Assembly: GCA_964642235.1 (NCBI GenBank)
Contig: CAZXOP010000002.1
Span: 1 to 46,793 of the forward strand
Direction of reading: 5' to 3'
DNA from: CAYSND01 sp964642235
GTDB lineage: Bacteria; Bacteroidota; Bacteroidia; Bacteroidales; UBA932
Length of the DNA stretch: 46,793 bases
Shown: positions 26,548 to 35,023 of the stretch, piece by piece
How the letters are laid out: each line of letters opens with the position of its first letter
How positions within the stretch are numbered: the stretch's first letter is position 1
Notes under the pieces: generated by a model
Database searches by the model: none
What the model was told of the DNA's origin: nothing
What the model saw: the letters and a program-made list of their open reading frames with translations, nothing else
Made by a program: the position numbers and the translations under genes

Positions 26548-27652
26548 GGAGGGGAACTACCTTTTCCAAGGGGAGCGAGTTAATCGTAACACCGTTTCCT
26601 GTCATTGTTTTTGCCACAAATAGAGAGTTCCATACTGCTTCCGCAGTCGCCTCTATTACTGCCTCGAATAATGGGGACATATCGTCATTATAGAGGAGTT
26701 TTGGGGTATAAAAAGGGGCTTTATCACTGATTAAATTCTCTGGGGCTACAGAGAGGGCAATAACATAATCTCCACTACCGTTTGATGCAATTCCACCGGT
26801 TTTAGCTATCCCCATCATAGCCCTGGAAGCAAGTCTTTCAAGGTTCCTACTATCAAGAGGGGCATCGGTAACCACCACTATCATACAAGAACCATCTACG
26901 TCTTGTAAAACAGCATCCCTAAAACTATATTTTTCTAACATTTTCCCTATCTGTACCCCTGCTACTTCGAGCACACCACCATAATTTGTCTGAACGAGAA
27001 CCCCGACAGTATAACTACCGTATTTCTTAGGGAGAACTCTCGAAGAGGTCCCTATCCCCCCCTTAAATCCAAAACAAACAGTACCTGTTCCGGCACCTAC
27101 ATTCCCCTCTTCAACGACTCCTGATGATCCCTTTTCAATCGCAGAAAGAACATCCTCTTTCTTAACATGCCTCCCCCTAATATCATTTAATGTTCCATCA
27201 TTTGTCTCCCCCACGACCCCATTTACAGAGCGTATCTGCTCATTTCCTTTCTGTGCAAGAGTGTAGTCTATAAGAGCATCAAGCCCTGTGGCAACAGAGA
27301 GGGTATTTGTCAATATAATAGGAGTTTCTATATTACCAAGCTCCTTTATCTGTGTATAACCTGCAAATTTTCCAAAGCCGTTCCCAACAAATACAGCAGC
27401 AGGAATTTTGTTTTGAAATATATTCCCTGTATGAGGAATAATAGCTGTCACACCTGTTCGAACACTCTCCCCTTCTATCAAGGTAGTATGCCCGACTTTT
27501 ACCCCTTCCACGTCTGTTATTGCATTATATTTACCTGTTTTGAAAATACCTGTCTCCACACCGAAATCTCTCAATCTCTGCGCAGGAAGTATCTGTGACG
27601 TCGAAAATAGGAGAATTATCAGGGACAGTGATGTTGAAAATAGTCGTTTCAT
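26540..27652 (-). CDS. P1/S58 family (DmpA-like) self-processing aminopeptidase, exported
   Basis: This is a DmpA-like N-terminal-nucleophile aminopeptidase of 370 residues from the ATG at 27652. An upstream TTG at 27676 would add eight residues, but that codon lies inside the -7 box, so the ATG is preferred. A signal peptide precedes the enzyme. The conserved TDVEGVKVGHTTL, NGVVGETNDGTLNDIRGRHV and GNVGAGTGTVCFGFKGGIGT motifs are present. The self-cleavage site is the Gly-Ser pair in DGSCMIVVVTDAPL, with Ser255 the expected nucleophile. DmpA enzymes release small N-terminal or D-amino acids; the substrate here is unknown. Confidence 0.88.
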   Translation of the reverse strand: MKRLFSTSLSLIILLFSTSQILPAQRLRDFGVETGIFKTGKYNAITDVEGVKVGHTTLIEGESVRTGVTAIIPHTGNIFQNKIPAAVFVGNGFGKFAGYTQIKELGNIETPIILTNTLSVATGLDALIDYTLAQKGNEQIRSVNGVVGETNDGTLNDIRGRHVKKEDVLSAIEKGSSGVVEEGNVGAGTGTVCFGFKGGIGTSSRVLPKKYGSYTVGVLVQTNYGGVLEVAGVQIGKMLEKYSFRDAVLQDVDGSCMIVVVTDAPLDSRNLERLASRAMMGIAKTGGIASNGSGDYVIALSVAPENLISDKAPFYTPKLLYNDDMSPLFEAVIEATAEAVWNSLFVAKTMTGNGVTINSLPLEKVVPLLK

Positions 27653-27673
27653 CTCTTTGTTTTTATCAATATA

Positions 27674-27681
27674 CAAAGATA
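27674..27681 (-). promoter_or_regulatory. -7 promoter box for the DmpA-like peptidase gene
   Basis: The minus strand reads TATCTTTG, a perfect TAnnTTTG match, 21 bases before the ATG at 27652. Only five bases separate it from the divergent hflX box. Confidence 0.55.
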
Positions 27682-27686
27682 GTTTT

Positions 27687-27694
27687 TACATTTG
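27687..27694 (+). promoter_or_regulatory. -7 promoter box for hflX
   Basis: TACATTTG is a perfect TAnnTTTG match 18 bases before the hflX ATG. Confidence 0.55.
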
Positions 27695-27712
27695 TGACCT
27701 CAAATTATTTAT

Positions 27713-28879
27713 ATGGAAAAAGCAATTTTAGTAGCGGTAATTCCCCAAGGCGTTAGTGAAGAACAAGTTAGAGAGTTTCTTGATGAATTAGAATTTTTGG
27801 CTTTAACCGCTGGTATCTATTCCGTTAAAAGGTTTACTCAGCGATTAGATAAACCTTTGACCAAAACGTATATAGGTTCCGGAAAGACACTTGAAATATT
27901 GAATTATTTAGAGGAGAACGAAATCTCTACAGTTATATTTGATGATGAGCTCTCCCCCTCACAACTTAGAAATATTGATCAAGTTTTTAAAGGTAAACAG
28001 ATATATGATCGTACATCTCTAATTCTTGAAATTTTTGCACAGAGAGCAAAAACTGCTTATGCGAAAACCCAAGTGGAGCTTGCACAATACCAATATCTTT
28101 TGCCACGCCTTACCCGTATGTGGACCCATCTTGAGAGACAGCGTGGAGGTCTTAATATGAGGGGTCCCGGTGAGAGCCAGCTTGAAACGGATAGACGCAT
28201 TATTCTAGACAAAATAACCAAATTAAAGGGTGATTTAAAGAAGATAGATAGACAGATGATTTCTCAAAGAGGTAATCGTGGTTCGCTTGTAAGGATAGCC
28301 CTTGTCGGTTATACCAATGCCGGTAAGAGTACGATAATGAACCTATTAGCTAAATCAGAAGTTTTTGCTGAGGATAAGCTCTTTGCTACTTTAGACACCA
28401 CTGTTAGAAAAGTCGTCATTGAAAATGTCCCTTTTCTTCTCTCAGATACAGTTGGTTTTATCCGAAAACTCCCCACGCAACTTATCGAATCTTTTAAAAG
28501 TACATTAGATGAGGTTCGTGAGGCAGATATTCTTATGCATGTGGTCGATATTTCTCACCCTAATTTCGAGGAGCAACTCAAAGTAGTGAACCAAACTCTA
28601 TTCGAGATAGGAGCTAAAGATAAGCCTGTTTATTTGGTCTTTAATAAGATAGATGCTTACCATTTCGTAGAATATAACGAGTTTTCTGTAGGTGAGAAGA
28701 CAAGAGAAAACTATTCCCTTGATGAGCTTAGGCAGTCTTGGATAGCCAAAGAGAATACTCCATGTATTTTCATATCAGCAAAGGAGAAAATCAAAATTGA
28801 TAAATTAAGAAACGACCTTTATAAAATGGCTGCTGAAATTCACGCCGGTCGTTACCCCTTTAATAACTTTTTGTGGTAA
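27713..28879 (+). CDS. hflX: Ribosome-splitting GTPase HflX
   Basis: This 388-residue GTPase belongs to the HflX family, which rescues stalled ribosomes by splitting them during stress. The N-terminal HflX domain contains LDELSPSQLRN-like residues (FDDELSPSQLRN), the linker GPGESQLETDRR is characteristic, and the G domain has G1 GYTNAGKS at residues 199-206 and G3 DTVGFIRKLP. It is monocistronic: a divergent peptidase gene lies upstream and a clear hairpin terminator follows five bases after the stop. Confidence 0.96.
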   Translation: MEKAILVAVIPQGVSEEQVREFLDELEFLALTAGIYSVKRFTQRLDKPLTKTYIGSGKTLEILNYLEENEISTVIFDDELSPSQLRNIDQVFKGKQIYDRTSLILEIFAQRAKTAYAKTQVELAQYQYLLPRLTRMWTHLERQRGGLNMRGPGESQLETDRRIILDKITKLKGDLKKIDRQMISQRGNRGSLVRIALVGYTNAGKSTIMNLLAKSEVFAEDKLFATLDTTVRKVVIENVPFLLSDTVGFIRKLPTQLIESFKSTLDEVREADILMHVVDISHPNFEEQLKVVNQTLFEIGAKDKPVYLVFNKIDAYHFVEYNEFSVGEKTRENYSLDELRQSWIAKENTPCIFISAKEKIKIDKLRNDLYKMAAEIHAGRYPFNNFLW

Positions 28880-28883
28880 AAAA

Positions 28884-28907
28884 AAAGGATGGTCGAAACC
28901 ATCCTTT
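28884..28907. terminator. Bidirectional intrinsic terminator between hflX and tonB
   Basis: AAAGGATGGT (28884-28893) and ACCATCCTTT (28898-28907) form a 10-bp perfect stem with loop CGAA. A T-run follows on the plus strand (28913-28919), and a long A-run precedes the stem, giving a U-tract on the minus-strand transcript. It serves both convergent genes. Confidence 0.85.
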
Positions 28908-28926
28908 AATCCTTTTTTTAACACTT

Positions 28927-29619
28927 TTACCTTAATTGGAAGATAATAGGGAAGTTGTAAATAACCTTTACAGCTCTGTCTCTCTGTTTCCCGGGAACCC
29001 ATTTAGGTGAGCTTGCAACCACTCTCATTGCCTCTTTATCGAGAGATGCGTCAACTCCTCTTAGAACTTTAATGTTGGATACTGATCCGTCCGGATTAAC
29101 GGTGAACTGTAGTGTAACACGACCCTGAACGCCATTTTCCTTAGCAAGTTCAGGATAATTAAGATGTTCGTTTACCCATTTAGAGAAGGTATTAGCGTCC
29201 CCGCCCATAAATGAAGGCTTTTCCTCTACCAATGCAAATGGTATTGGTGCGTCTTCAACATCTTCTTCATAAACCTGGTCAACATAGTCCATAATAGCTA
29301 CACCCATGTTTTTAGTATCCTCACTGCTTATATTGAACGTCTCTTTTATAACGATGTCGTCATCTACTATATCAATTTGGTCTGATAATAGAGGGATGTT
29401 CGGAGTTTCAGGAGGTGTTACCGGGGTTTCTGTTGTAATAGGAATGTTTTCTTCTTCTATCTCTACTTTGTTTTCAGTTCCGAAAGCAGATTCTGCCTTT
29501 TCAGTACTCTTCATTTCAAAACCTAAGAAACAAATTAATAAAGCGAGTAGAAGACCTACCTCTATAAATAGAGTCCTTTTATTTTCAAGGTTTGCTTTGT
29601 TGGATTTCTTTACTTCCAT
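28927..29619 (-). CDS. tonB: TonB family energy-transducing protein
   Basis: This 230-residue protein has a short cytoplasmic N terminus, one membrane helix (about residues 17-36, LFIEVGLLLALLICFLGF) and a Pro/Glu/Thr-rich periplasmic spacer (ITTETPVTPPETPNIPLL). The TonB C-terminal domain reads GRVTLQFTVNPDGSVSNIKVLRG and ends KVIYNFPIIFQLR. It couples the proton-motive force to outer-membrane receptors. No exbB, exbD or receptor gene is nearby, so it is a stand-alone copy; Bacteroidales usually carry several. Confidence 0.9.
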   Translation of the reverse strand: MEVKKSNKANLENKRTLFIEVGLLLALLICFLGFEMKSTEKAESAFGTENKVEIEEENIPITTETPVTPPETPNIPLLSDQIDIVDDDIVIKETFNISSEDTKNMGVAIMDYVDQVYEEDVEDAPIPFALVEEKPSFMGGDANTFSKWVNEHLNYPELAKENGVQGRVTLQFTVNPDGSVSNIKVLRGVDASLDKEAMRVVASSPKWVPGKQRDRAVKVIYNFPIIFQLR

Positions 29620-29655
29620 TGTGCTATAATTTTTCAGTTATTTGCATTTAACGTT

Positions 29656-29663
29656 CAAAAGTA
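29656..29663 (-). promoter_or_regulatory. -7 promoter box for tonB
   Basis: The minus strand reads TACTTTTG, a perfect TAnnTTTG match, 36 bases before the ATG. Confidence 0.55.
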
Positions 29664-29767
29664 TAAAATATTTATGAGAAAATTGCAAAAATTGTTAATA
29701 ATTATTTTCTTATAAATCGTATGTCCCTATCTATCAGCTTTATATAGCTTGTAAAATTGTTAAAAAG

Positions 29768-29841
<74 letters not shown>

Positions 29842-29878
29842 TTATAAAATAAAAAATTAAAAATAACTTAATAATTAT

Positions 29879-29886
29879 TAGTTTTG
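29879..29886 (+). promoter_or_regulatory. -7 promoter box for the ybeY-mnmG unit
   Basis: TAGTTTTG is a perfect TAnnTTTG match 43 bases before the ybeY ATG. Confidence 0.5.
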
Positions 29887-29929
29887 CACTCTCATTCAAA
29901 TTTTTTTCAGCAAATTTTAAGCCATAACC

Positions 29930-30370
29930 ATGATTAGTTATCATACTCAAAATACTGACTTCAAACTCTCCCAAAAGAGAAAAATCTCTAATTGGGTATC
30001 ACTTGTTGTTCGCGAAGAGGGGAGGTCTGTGGGAGATATTAATTTCATATTTACCGATGATAATTATCTCCTTACTGTGAATGAACGATTTTTAGGACAC
30101 GACTATTATACTGATGTGATTACTTTCGATACCTCCTCCTACTCTTCGAGCTGCAAAGATAAAATTTCCGGTGATATTTTCATAAGTATTGATTCTATTA
30201 TTTCCAATTCAGTTAAATTTGATGTCCATTTTCTTTCTGAACTCTATCGGGTAATAATTCATGGTGTTTTCCATCTCTTGGGTTACAATGATCTTTCAGA
30301 GGATGAAATTATTCTTATGAGGGCAAAAGAGGATGGAGCATTAAAATTAATCTCTTTTGATAATGAGTAA
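29930..30370 (+). CDS. ybeY: rRNA maturation endoribonuclease YbeY
   Basis: This 146-residue protein belongs to the YbeY/UPF0054 family, a zinc-dependent RNase involved in 16S rRNA 3'-end maturation and ribosome quality control. The core motifs are TDVITFDTSS and the metal site HGVFHLLGYND. The first two ligands are His111 and His115; the third position, His in E. coli, is Asp121. I recall an acidic residue here in other Bacteroidota YbeY proteins, so this is probably lineage-normal. Its stop overlaps the mnmG start by eight bases, which indicates coupled translation. Confidence 0.92.
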   Translation: MISYHTQNTDFKLSQKRKISNWVSLVVREEGRSVGDINFIFTDDNYLLTVNERFLGHDYYTDVITFDTSSYSSSCKDKISGDIFISIDSIISNSVKFDVHFLSELYRVIIHGVFHLLGYNDLSEDEIILMRAKEDGALKLISFDNE

Positions 30371-32345
30371 TGTTTATGATATTATAGTTGTCGGGGCAGG
30401 TCATGCCGGATGTGAAGCTGCTTCTGCTGCTGCAAGACTAGGTTCCAAAGTACTTTTAATTACTATGGACATGAATAAAATCGCCCAATTATCTTGTAAT
30501 CCGGCCATGGGAGGTATTGCTAAAGGACAGATAATTAGAGAGATAGATGCCCTTGGTGGTTTCTCAGGTATTGTTACAGACGCCTCTACCATCCAGTTCA
30601 GGATGTTAAACAAATCCAAGGGTCCTGCAATGTGGTCACCCCGCGCACAATGTGATAGAATGATGTTTATTCAGAACTGGCGTTTTATTCTTGAAAATAC
30701 CTGTAACTTAGACATTTGGCAGGATATTGTAACCGAAATAACCTTCTCAGGATTGAATATTTCCGGCGTCCAAACAGCTATGGGTTCAAAATTCCAAGCA
30801 AAAATCGTTATTATTACGGCCGGCACCTTCTTAAATGGAAGACTTTTTATAGGACAGCAAGTTTTACAAGGTGGAAGAATTGGTGAACCCTCATCTTATC
30901 ATCTAACAGAACAATTAATGGAGAGGGGAATTACCACCAACAGGATGAAGACAGGTACTCCACCAAGAATAGATATCCGTTCCCTCGATCTTAAAAATTT
31001 TGAAATTCAGGATGGTGATAAAGAACCTTCTAAATTTTCATATTTAAATTATTATTCACCCATCCAAAAATTCATTCCTCAAAAACCCTGTTATATCGCA
31101 CATACCAATAAGACAGTTCATGAAATTTTAGCAAAAGGTTTTCCCTATTCTCCTCTCTTTTCCGGAAAGATTACCGGTATTGGTCCAAGGTATTGCCCAA
31201 GTATTGAGGATAAACTGAGAACTTTTGCCGGGAAGGATGAACATCAACTCTTTTTGGAGCCTGAAGGGAGACACACCAATGAATACTATCTTCAAGGATT
31301 TTCTTCTTCTCTCCCACTAGAGATACAGTTAGACGCTCTTAAAGAGGTTAAAGGATTTGAATCGGTTAAAATTTTCCGTCCTGCTTATGCAGTCGAGTAT
31401 GACTATTTTGATCCCACTTTACTTAACCCCACTATGGAATCAAGAGTTATCCCTAATCTCTATTTTGCAGGCCAGGTTAATGGTACCACAGGATATGAAG
31501 AAGCCGGAGCACAGGGTATAATTGCTGGGATAAATGCACACCTAAAACTAAAAGAGAAAAGTGAGTTTTTACTTACACGAGATTCCTCCTATATCGGGGT
31601 GCTTATCGATGATTTAATTACCAAGGGAGTGGATGAACCTTACAGAATGTTCACATCAAGAGCAGAATTTAGGATTTTATTAAGGCAAGATAATGCCGAC
31701 CAGAGAATAACAGAACTCTCATATAATATTGGGTTGGCTGATGAATATAGATTTAAATTATGTTCTGAAAAATATTCAAAAACGGCAGAGACTATTCATT
31801 ATTTAAATACGAACAAGCCCACCCTTGACGCAGCTAACTCTATTTTAATTCATAATAATTCTACCCCTCTCTCTTTTATAAAGTCTTATTCAGATATCCT
31901 CTCCCGTCCACAAATATCCATCAATGAATTAATCTCATTAATTCCTGAAGATACTTTAACTAATCTCTTCAGAAGTCATTTTAATCTTAAAAACACAAGC
32001 GGTGATTCTTTAGATATCTATTCTAAACTACTATCCCTTCTCTTTTTCGAACCGTTAGATGTTTTGAATAAAAACTTCTTCAGCGAAGAGACTACCTCTT
32101 CAGTAGAAATTTTAATAAAGTATAAAGGGTACATTGAGAGAGAAAAACAGATAGCTTCAAAAATTCACAGATTAGAATCTGTTATAATTCCTAATAATTT
32201 TGACTATTCTAAAGTTCCATCACTTTCTATGGAGTCAAGACATAAGTTAATCAAACACAAACCTACAACTATTGCACAAGCCTCCAGAATCCCCGGAGTC
32301 TCCCCAGCCGACATATCTGTTTTATTGGTTTATTTCGGAAGATAA
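30363..32345 (+). CDS. mnmG: tRNA uridine-5-carboxymethylaminomethyl modification enzyme MnmG (GidA)
   Basis: MnmG works with MnmE to install the (carboxymethyl)aminomethyl group on the wobble uridine of several tRNAs. The ATG at 30363 gives 660 residues, somewhat longer than the usual 620-630. The FAD motif VVGAGHAGCEAA begins at residue 10. The conserved SCNPAMGGIAKGQIIREIDALGG and KMKTGTPPRID-type (RMKTGTPPRIDIR) motifs are present, as is GYEEAGAQGIIAGINA. The C-terminal helical domain ends SRIPGVSPADISVLLVYFGR. In many bacteria this gene sits near the origin with parAB; here its stop codon lies inside a perfect parS palindrome. Confidence 0.96.
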   Translation: MSNVYDIIVVGAGHAGCEAASAAARLGSKVLLITMDMNKIAQLSCNPAMGGIAKGQIIREIDALGGFSGIVTDASTIQFRMLNKSKGPAMWSPRAQCDRMMFIQNWRFILENTCNLDIWQDIVTEITFSGLNISGVQTAMGSKFQAKIVIITAGTFLNGRLFIGQQVLQGGRIGEPSSYHLTEQLMERGITTNRMKTGTPPRIDIRSLDLKNFEIQDGDKEPSKFSYLNYYSPIQKFIPQKPCYIAHTNKTVHEILAKGFPYSPLFSGKITGIGPRYCPSIEDKLRTFAGKDEHQLFLEPEGRHTNEYYLQGFSSSLPLEIQLDALKEVKGFESVKIFRPAYAVEYDYFDPTLLNPTMESRVIPNLYFAGQVNGTTGYEEAGAQGIIAGINAHLKLKEKSEFLLTRDSSYIGVLIDDLITKGVDEPYRMFTSRAEFRILLRQDNADQRITELSYNIGLADEYRFKLCSEKYSKTAETIHYLNTNKPTLDAANSILIHNNSTPLSFIKSYSDILSRPQISINELISLIPEDTLTNLFRSHFNLKNTSGDSLDIYSKLLSLLFFEPLDVLNKNFFSEETTSSVEILIKYKGYIEREKQIASKIHRLESVIIPNNFDYSKVPSLSMESRHKLIKHKPTTIAQASRIPGVSPADISVLLVYFGR

Positions 32346-32365
32346 TGTTTCACGTGAAACATTAT
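32342..32365. other. parS: parS site: 24-bp perfect palindrome with consensus ParB-binding 16-mer
   Basis: Positions 32346-32361 read TGTTTCACGTGAAACA, identical to the consensus bacterial parS established in Bacillus subtilis and found across many phyla. The symmetry extends perfectly four bases on each side, giving 24 bases. The mnmG stop (32343-32345) and the stop of the convergent acetyltransferase gene (32362-32364 on the minus strand) both lie inside it. No other copy of the 16-mer was seen in the window. Confidence 0.88.
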
Positions 32366-33225
32366 TCTAGAGTAAAGTTAAAGAAAGCATTTGATGGGAT
32401 TTCATCTAAAAGTGGCTTGCATAGAACATGCACTTCCCTTTCAGTCTTTTCCAAGTCTGAATAATGTTTATCTATAGGTAAATATAGTCTTGCTTTAGTT
32501 CTATCCAAATGCTTTGCTTTTATATAATTCCCAACAAGGTGAAAGGTGGGAAATTTCAAGGTGCCACTATTGTAATTGCCCATTTCAAGTATATGGTAGA
32601 GCTCCTTGTCTTCGGAGTCCGGATACCCTATCATGTACCTCTCGCTTTCAAGCTCTATAGCGGAACCTCTTATAGATTTGTAAAAAGCGATGGTATAATC
32701 TAACATATTATCATCCCATTCGAAGTAGTTTGACTCCAAGTACTTGGCTCTTAACGGTTTAAGTCTTGTAGAGTTTAGTTCACTATATGAAACGCCATCT
32801 GCAAAGATATTCAGAGGGAGATCTACATACTGTCTATAAATAGGGACAGAGTACCCTATTTTCCTATAAAGTGCAAAGAGTGAAGGAGTTGCAGGTCTTG
32901 TTAGTATAAAGGCATAGCCTCTTGAACGACAGTCTTCTTCAGCATATTCTATTAATGATAAGGAGAGTGATCTACCACGATATTCAGGCAATGTGCAGAC
33001 ACCATAAAGATATGCTCCTTTTCTTTTTTCAGTCCCTATGTAGTTAATAGGCAGTATGGTAGCAGAAGAAACTATCTTCTCATCCTCTTTATATACATAA
33101 GTTCTTGATAGGGGAAAGCATTCCTTAAAGAAGAAATTCAGAAAGACCGAATCTTCCGTAAAGCAACGCTTCCATATAAAAAACAGAGCGTTAACATCTT
33201 TATTTGTTGCTAATGAAATCTGCAT
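32362..33225 (-). CDS. GNAT family N-acetyltransferase
   Basis: This 287-residue protein has a GNAT fold in its N-terminal half. The acetyl-CoA-binding segment GVCTLPEYRGRSLSLSLIEYA is near residues 76-95, and FALYRKIGYSVP is the typical end of the domain. The C-terminal half is not recognised, and the overall plan resembles two-domain Eis-like acetyltransferases. The acceptor substrate is unknown. It starts two bases after the acyl-CoA synthetase gene ends, so it is the last gene of a three-gene leftward unit, and its stop codon lies within the parS palindrome. Confidence 0.8.
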   Translation of the reverse strand: MQISLATNKDVNALFFIWKRCFTEDSVFLNFFFKECFPLSRTYVYKEDEKIVSSATILPINYIGTEKRKGAYLYGVCTLPEYRGRSLSLSLIEYAEEDCRSRGYAFILTRPATPSLFALYRKIGYSVPIYRQYVDLPLNIFADGVSYSELNSTRLKPLRAKYLESNYFEWDDNMLDYTIAFYKSIRGSAIELESERYMIGYPDSEDKELYHILEMGNYNSGTLKFPTFHLVGNYIKAKHLDRTKARLYLPIDKHYSDLEKTEREVHVLCKPLLDEIPSNAFFNFTLE

Positions 33226-33227
33226 AT

Positions 33228-35015
33228 TTATGCGTTATCAAATTTATAAATATCGCTAATAATATCCTTATATTTCAAGTGTATGTTTGCCCTTTTAAGC
33301 TTTAAAGTTTGTGAGAGCAAATTATTTGCCGAACTCCATTCGTCGTTTACTATTCTCTCTCTCTTAATATGTTCGTGTGGAGCTAACCCTTTATTTACAG
33401 CTTCTATTTCGCTATGTATTTTTGCTAAAATCTTGGGGTTACGAATTAATTCATCATTATTTGCGTATGTGACTTTATGCTTCGCAGCCCAGAAGTGAAG
33501 TCTCTGGAAATCAGGCACTATAATGGCAGATGCGAATTTTTGATTCTGACCGATTACGATGCAGTTCTCTATATACGAAGACTCTTTAAGCCTATTTTCT
33601 ATAACTTGAGGTGCAATATATTTACCGGCAGAAAGTTTGAAAATTTCTTTTTTACGGTCTGTAATTTTTAGGTATTCTCCATCTATAAATTTTCCAATAT
33701 CACCTGTGTGAAGCCACCCCTCTTCATCTATAATTAGTTTTGTATATTCAGGATCTTTATAGTAACCAAGCATGACATGTGGTCCTCTGGTGAGAATTTC
33801 CCCATCTTCTGCCAATTTTAACTCGGTTCCCTCCATCGCCTTCCCCACTGTTCCAATAACATTAAACCCTTGTACGGGGCTATTTACAGCTATTACAGGG
33901 GAGGTTTCAGTCATACCATACCCTTCAAAAATACGGAGTTTTGCTGCATTAAATAGTCTTACTATTTTAGCTTGAATCGATGAACCGCCAGATACCACCA
34001 GCATTTCACGTCCTCCTAATGCTTCTCTCCATTTAGAATAGACAAGTTTGTCAGCAATTCTATGTTTAAAGAGGTAAAGTTTGCTCTTATTATAATTGTC
34101 AAATTCATTCCCAAAATTCCAAGCCCAGTTATATATAGTTCTTTTTATTCCTGTCAGGTTCTTTCCTGCTGCTTCTAATTTACCATACATCATCTCAAGC
34201 ACCCTCGGAACACTGCAGAACCCGTCAGCATGGCAGTCTGCTAAATCTCTGGCTACTGTGGCGAGAGATTCTGCGTAGTATATGCTTATTCCTAAGTATT
34301 GGTATTCATAGTTCATGCTTCTTTCATAGATATGGCAGAGAGGAAGGAAGCTCAACATCTTTTGTGTGTGATTAACAGTCTGTTTTAGAGCGTGTCCGAT
34401 GGCGTTGAACATAAGGTTCCAATGTGAAAGCATAACTCCCTTTGGGGTGCCGGTGGTTCCTGATGTATAAATAATGGTAGCCATATCATTAGGAGAAATC
34501 TCCTTTTTGTTTTTGGCTACGACCTCTTTAATCTTTTCTTTACTCTCTTCCCCCATCTTGTAAACATCGTTTAAGCACTCCTTCCCTTCAGAAGGGTCGA
34601 TTATCAGTAATTTAATAGGTCTTTTCATCTCCTTTACAATAGGGGAGATTTTAGAATAAAGCGTTTCGTTACCAACAAAGATAATTTTAGCATCGCTATG
34701 GTCGAAGATATGAATATAATCATCGTGGCTAAGGGTGGGATATACTGGAACATGCACCATTCCGGCAAGATTAAGCCCCATATCTATAAAATTCCACTCA
34801 GGTCTGTTCCCTGTAATAGTAACTGCTTTATCCCCTTTTTGATACCCGGCTGAGAGGAGGCCGTAAGCTATAAGATGTGACTTTTCAACGTATTGTTTAA
34901 CACTAAATTTCTGCCAGTCTTGAGAAGTCTTCCTGCTTAAAATATCGGTTTTATCAGGGTAAAGCTCCTGAAGTCTATCCAATAAATCGAAAGTTCTTTT
35001 TACTTCTATGCTCAT
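33228..35015 (-). CDS. Long-chain acyl-CoA synthetase (AMP-dependent ligase)
   Basis: This 595-residue adenylate-forming enzyme activates fatty acids to acyl-CoA through an acyl-AMP intermediate. The phosphate-binding motif TIIYTSGTTGTPKG is at residues 180-193, the A5 motif GYGMTETSPV follows, and A7/A8 read LHTGDIGKF and ITDRKKEIFKLSAGKYIAPQ. The length and LACS-type insertions (ICxERS-like LCHIYERSMNYEY) fit the FadD15/eukaryotic-type long-chain branch. It probably incorporates external fatty acids into lipids. Eight bases separate it from the upstream threonine-aldolase-like gene. Confidence 0.92.
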   Translation of the reverse strand: MSIEVKRTFDLLDRLQELYPDKTDILSRKTSQDWQKFSVKQYVEKSHLIAYGLLSAGYQKGDKAVTITGNRPEWNFIDMGLNLAGMVHVPVYPTLSHDDYIHIFDHSDAKIIFVGNETLYSKISPIVKEMKRPIKLLIIDPSEGKECLNDVYKMGEESKEKIKEVVAKNKKEISPNDMATIIYTSGTTGTPKGVMLSHWNLMFNAIGHALKQTVNHTQKMLSFLPLCHIYERSMNYEYQYLGISIYYAESLATVARDLADCHADGFCSVPRVLEMMYGKLEAAGKNLTGIKRTIYNWAWNFGNEFDNYNKSKLYLFKHRIADKLVYSKWREALGGREMLVVSGGSSIQAKIVRLFNAAKLRIFEGYGMTETSPVIAVNSPVQGFNVIGTVGKAMEGTELKLAEDGEILTRGPHVMLGYYKDPEYTKLIIDEEGWLHTGDIGKFIDGEYLKITDRKKEIFKLSAGKYIAPQVIENRLKESSYIENCIVIGQNQKFASAIIVPDFQRLHFWAAKHKVTYANNDELIRNPKILAKIHSEIEAVNKGLAPHEHIKRERIVNDEWSSANNLLSQTLKLKRANIHLKYKDIISDIYKFDNA

Positions 35016-35023
35016 AAAATCAA

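Noticed and set aside
27351..27361. TGTGTATAA, a variant DnaA box, in the DmpA-like peptidase gene
   Set aside because: A single nine-base match inside a coding region is expected by chance in a window of this size.
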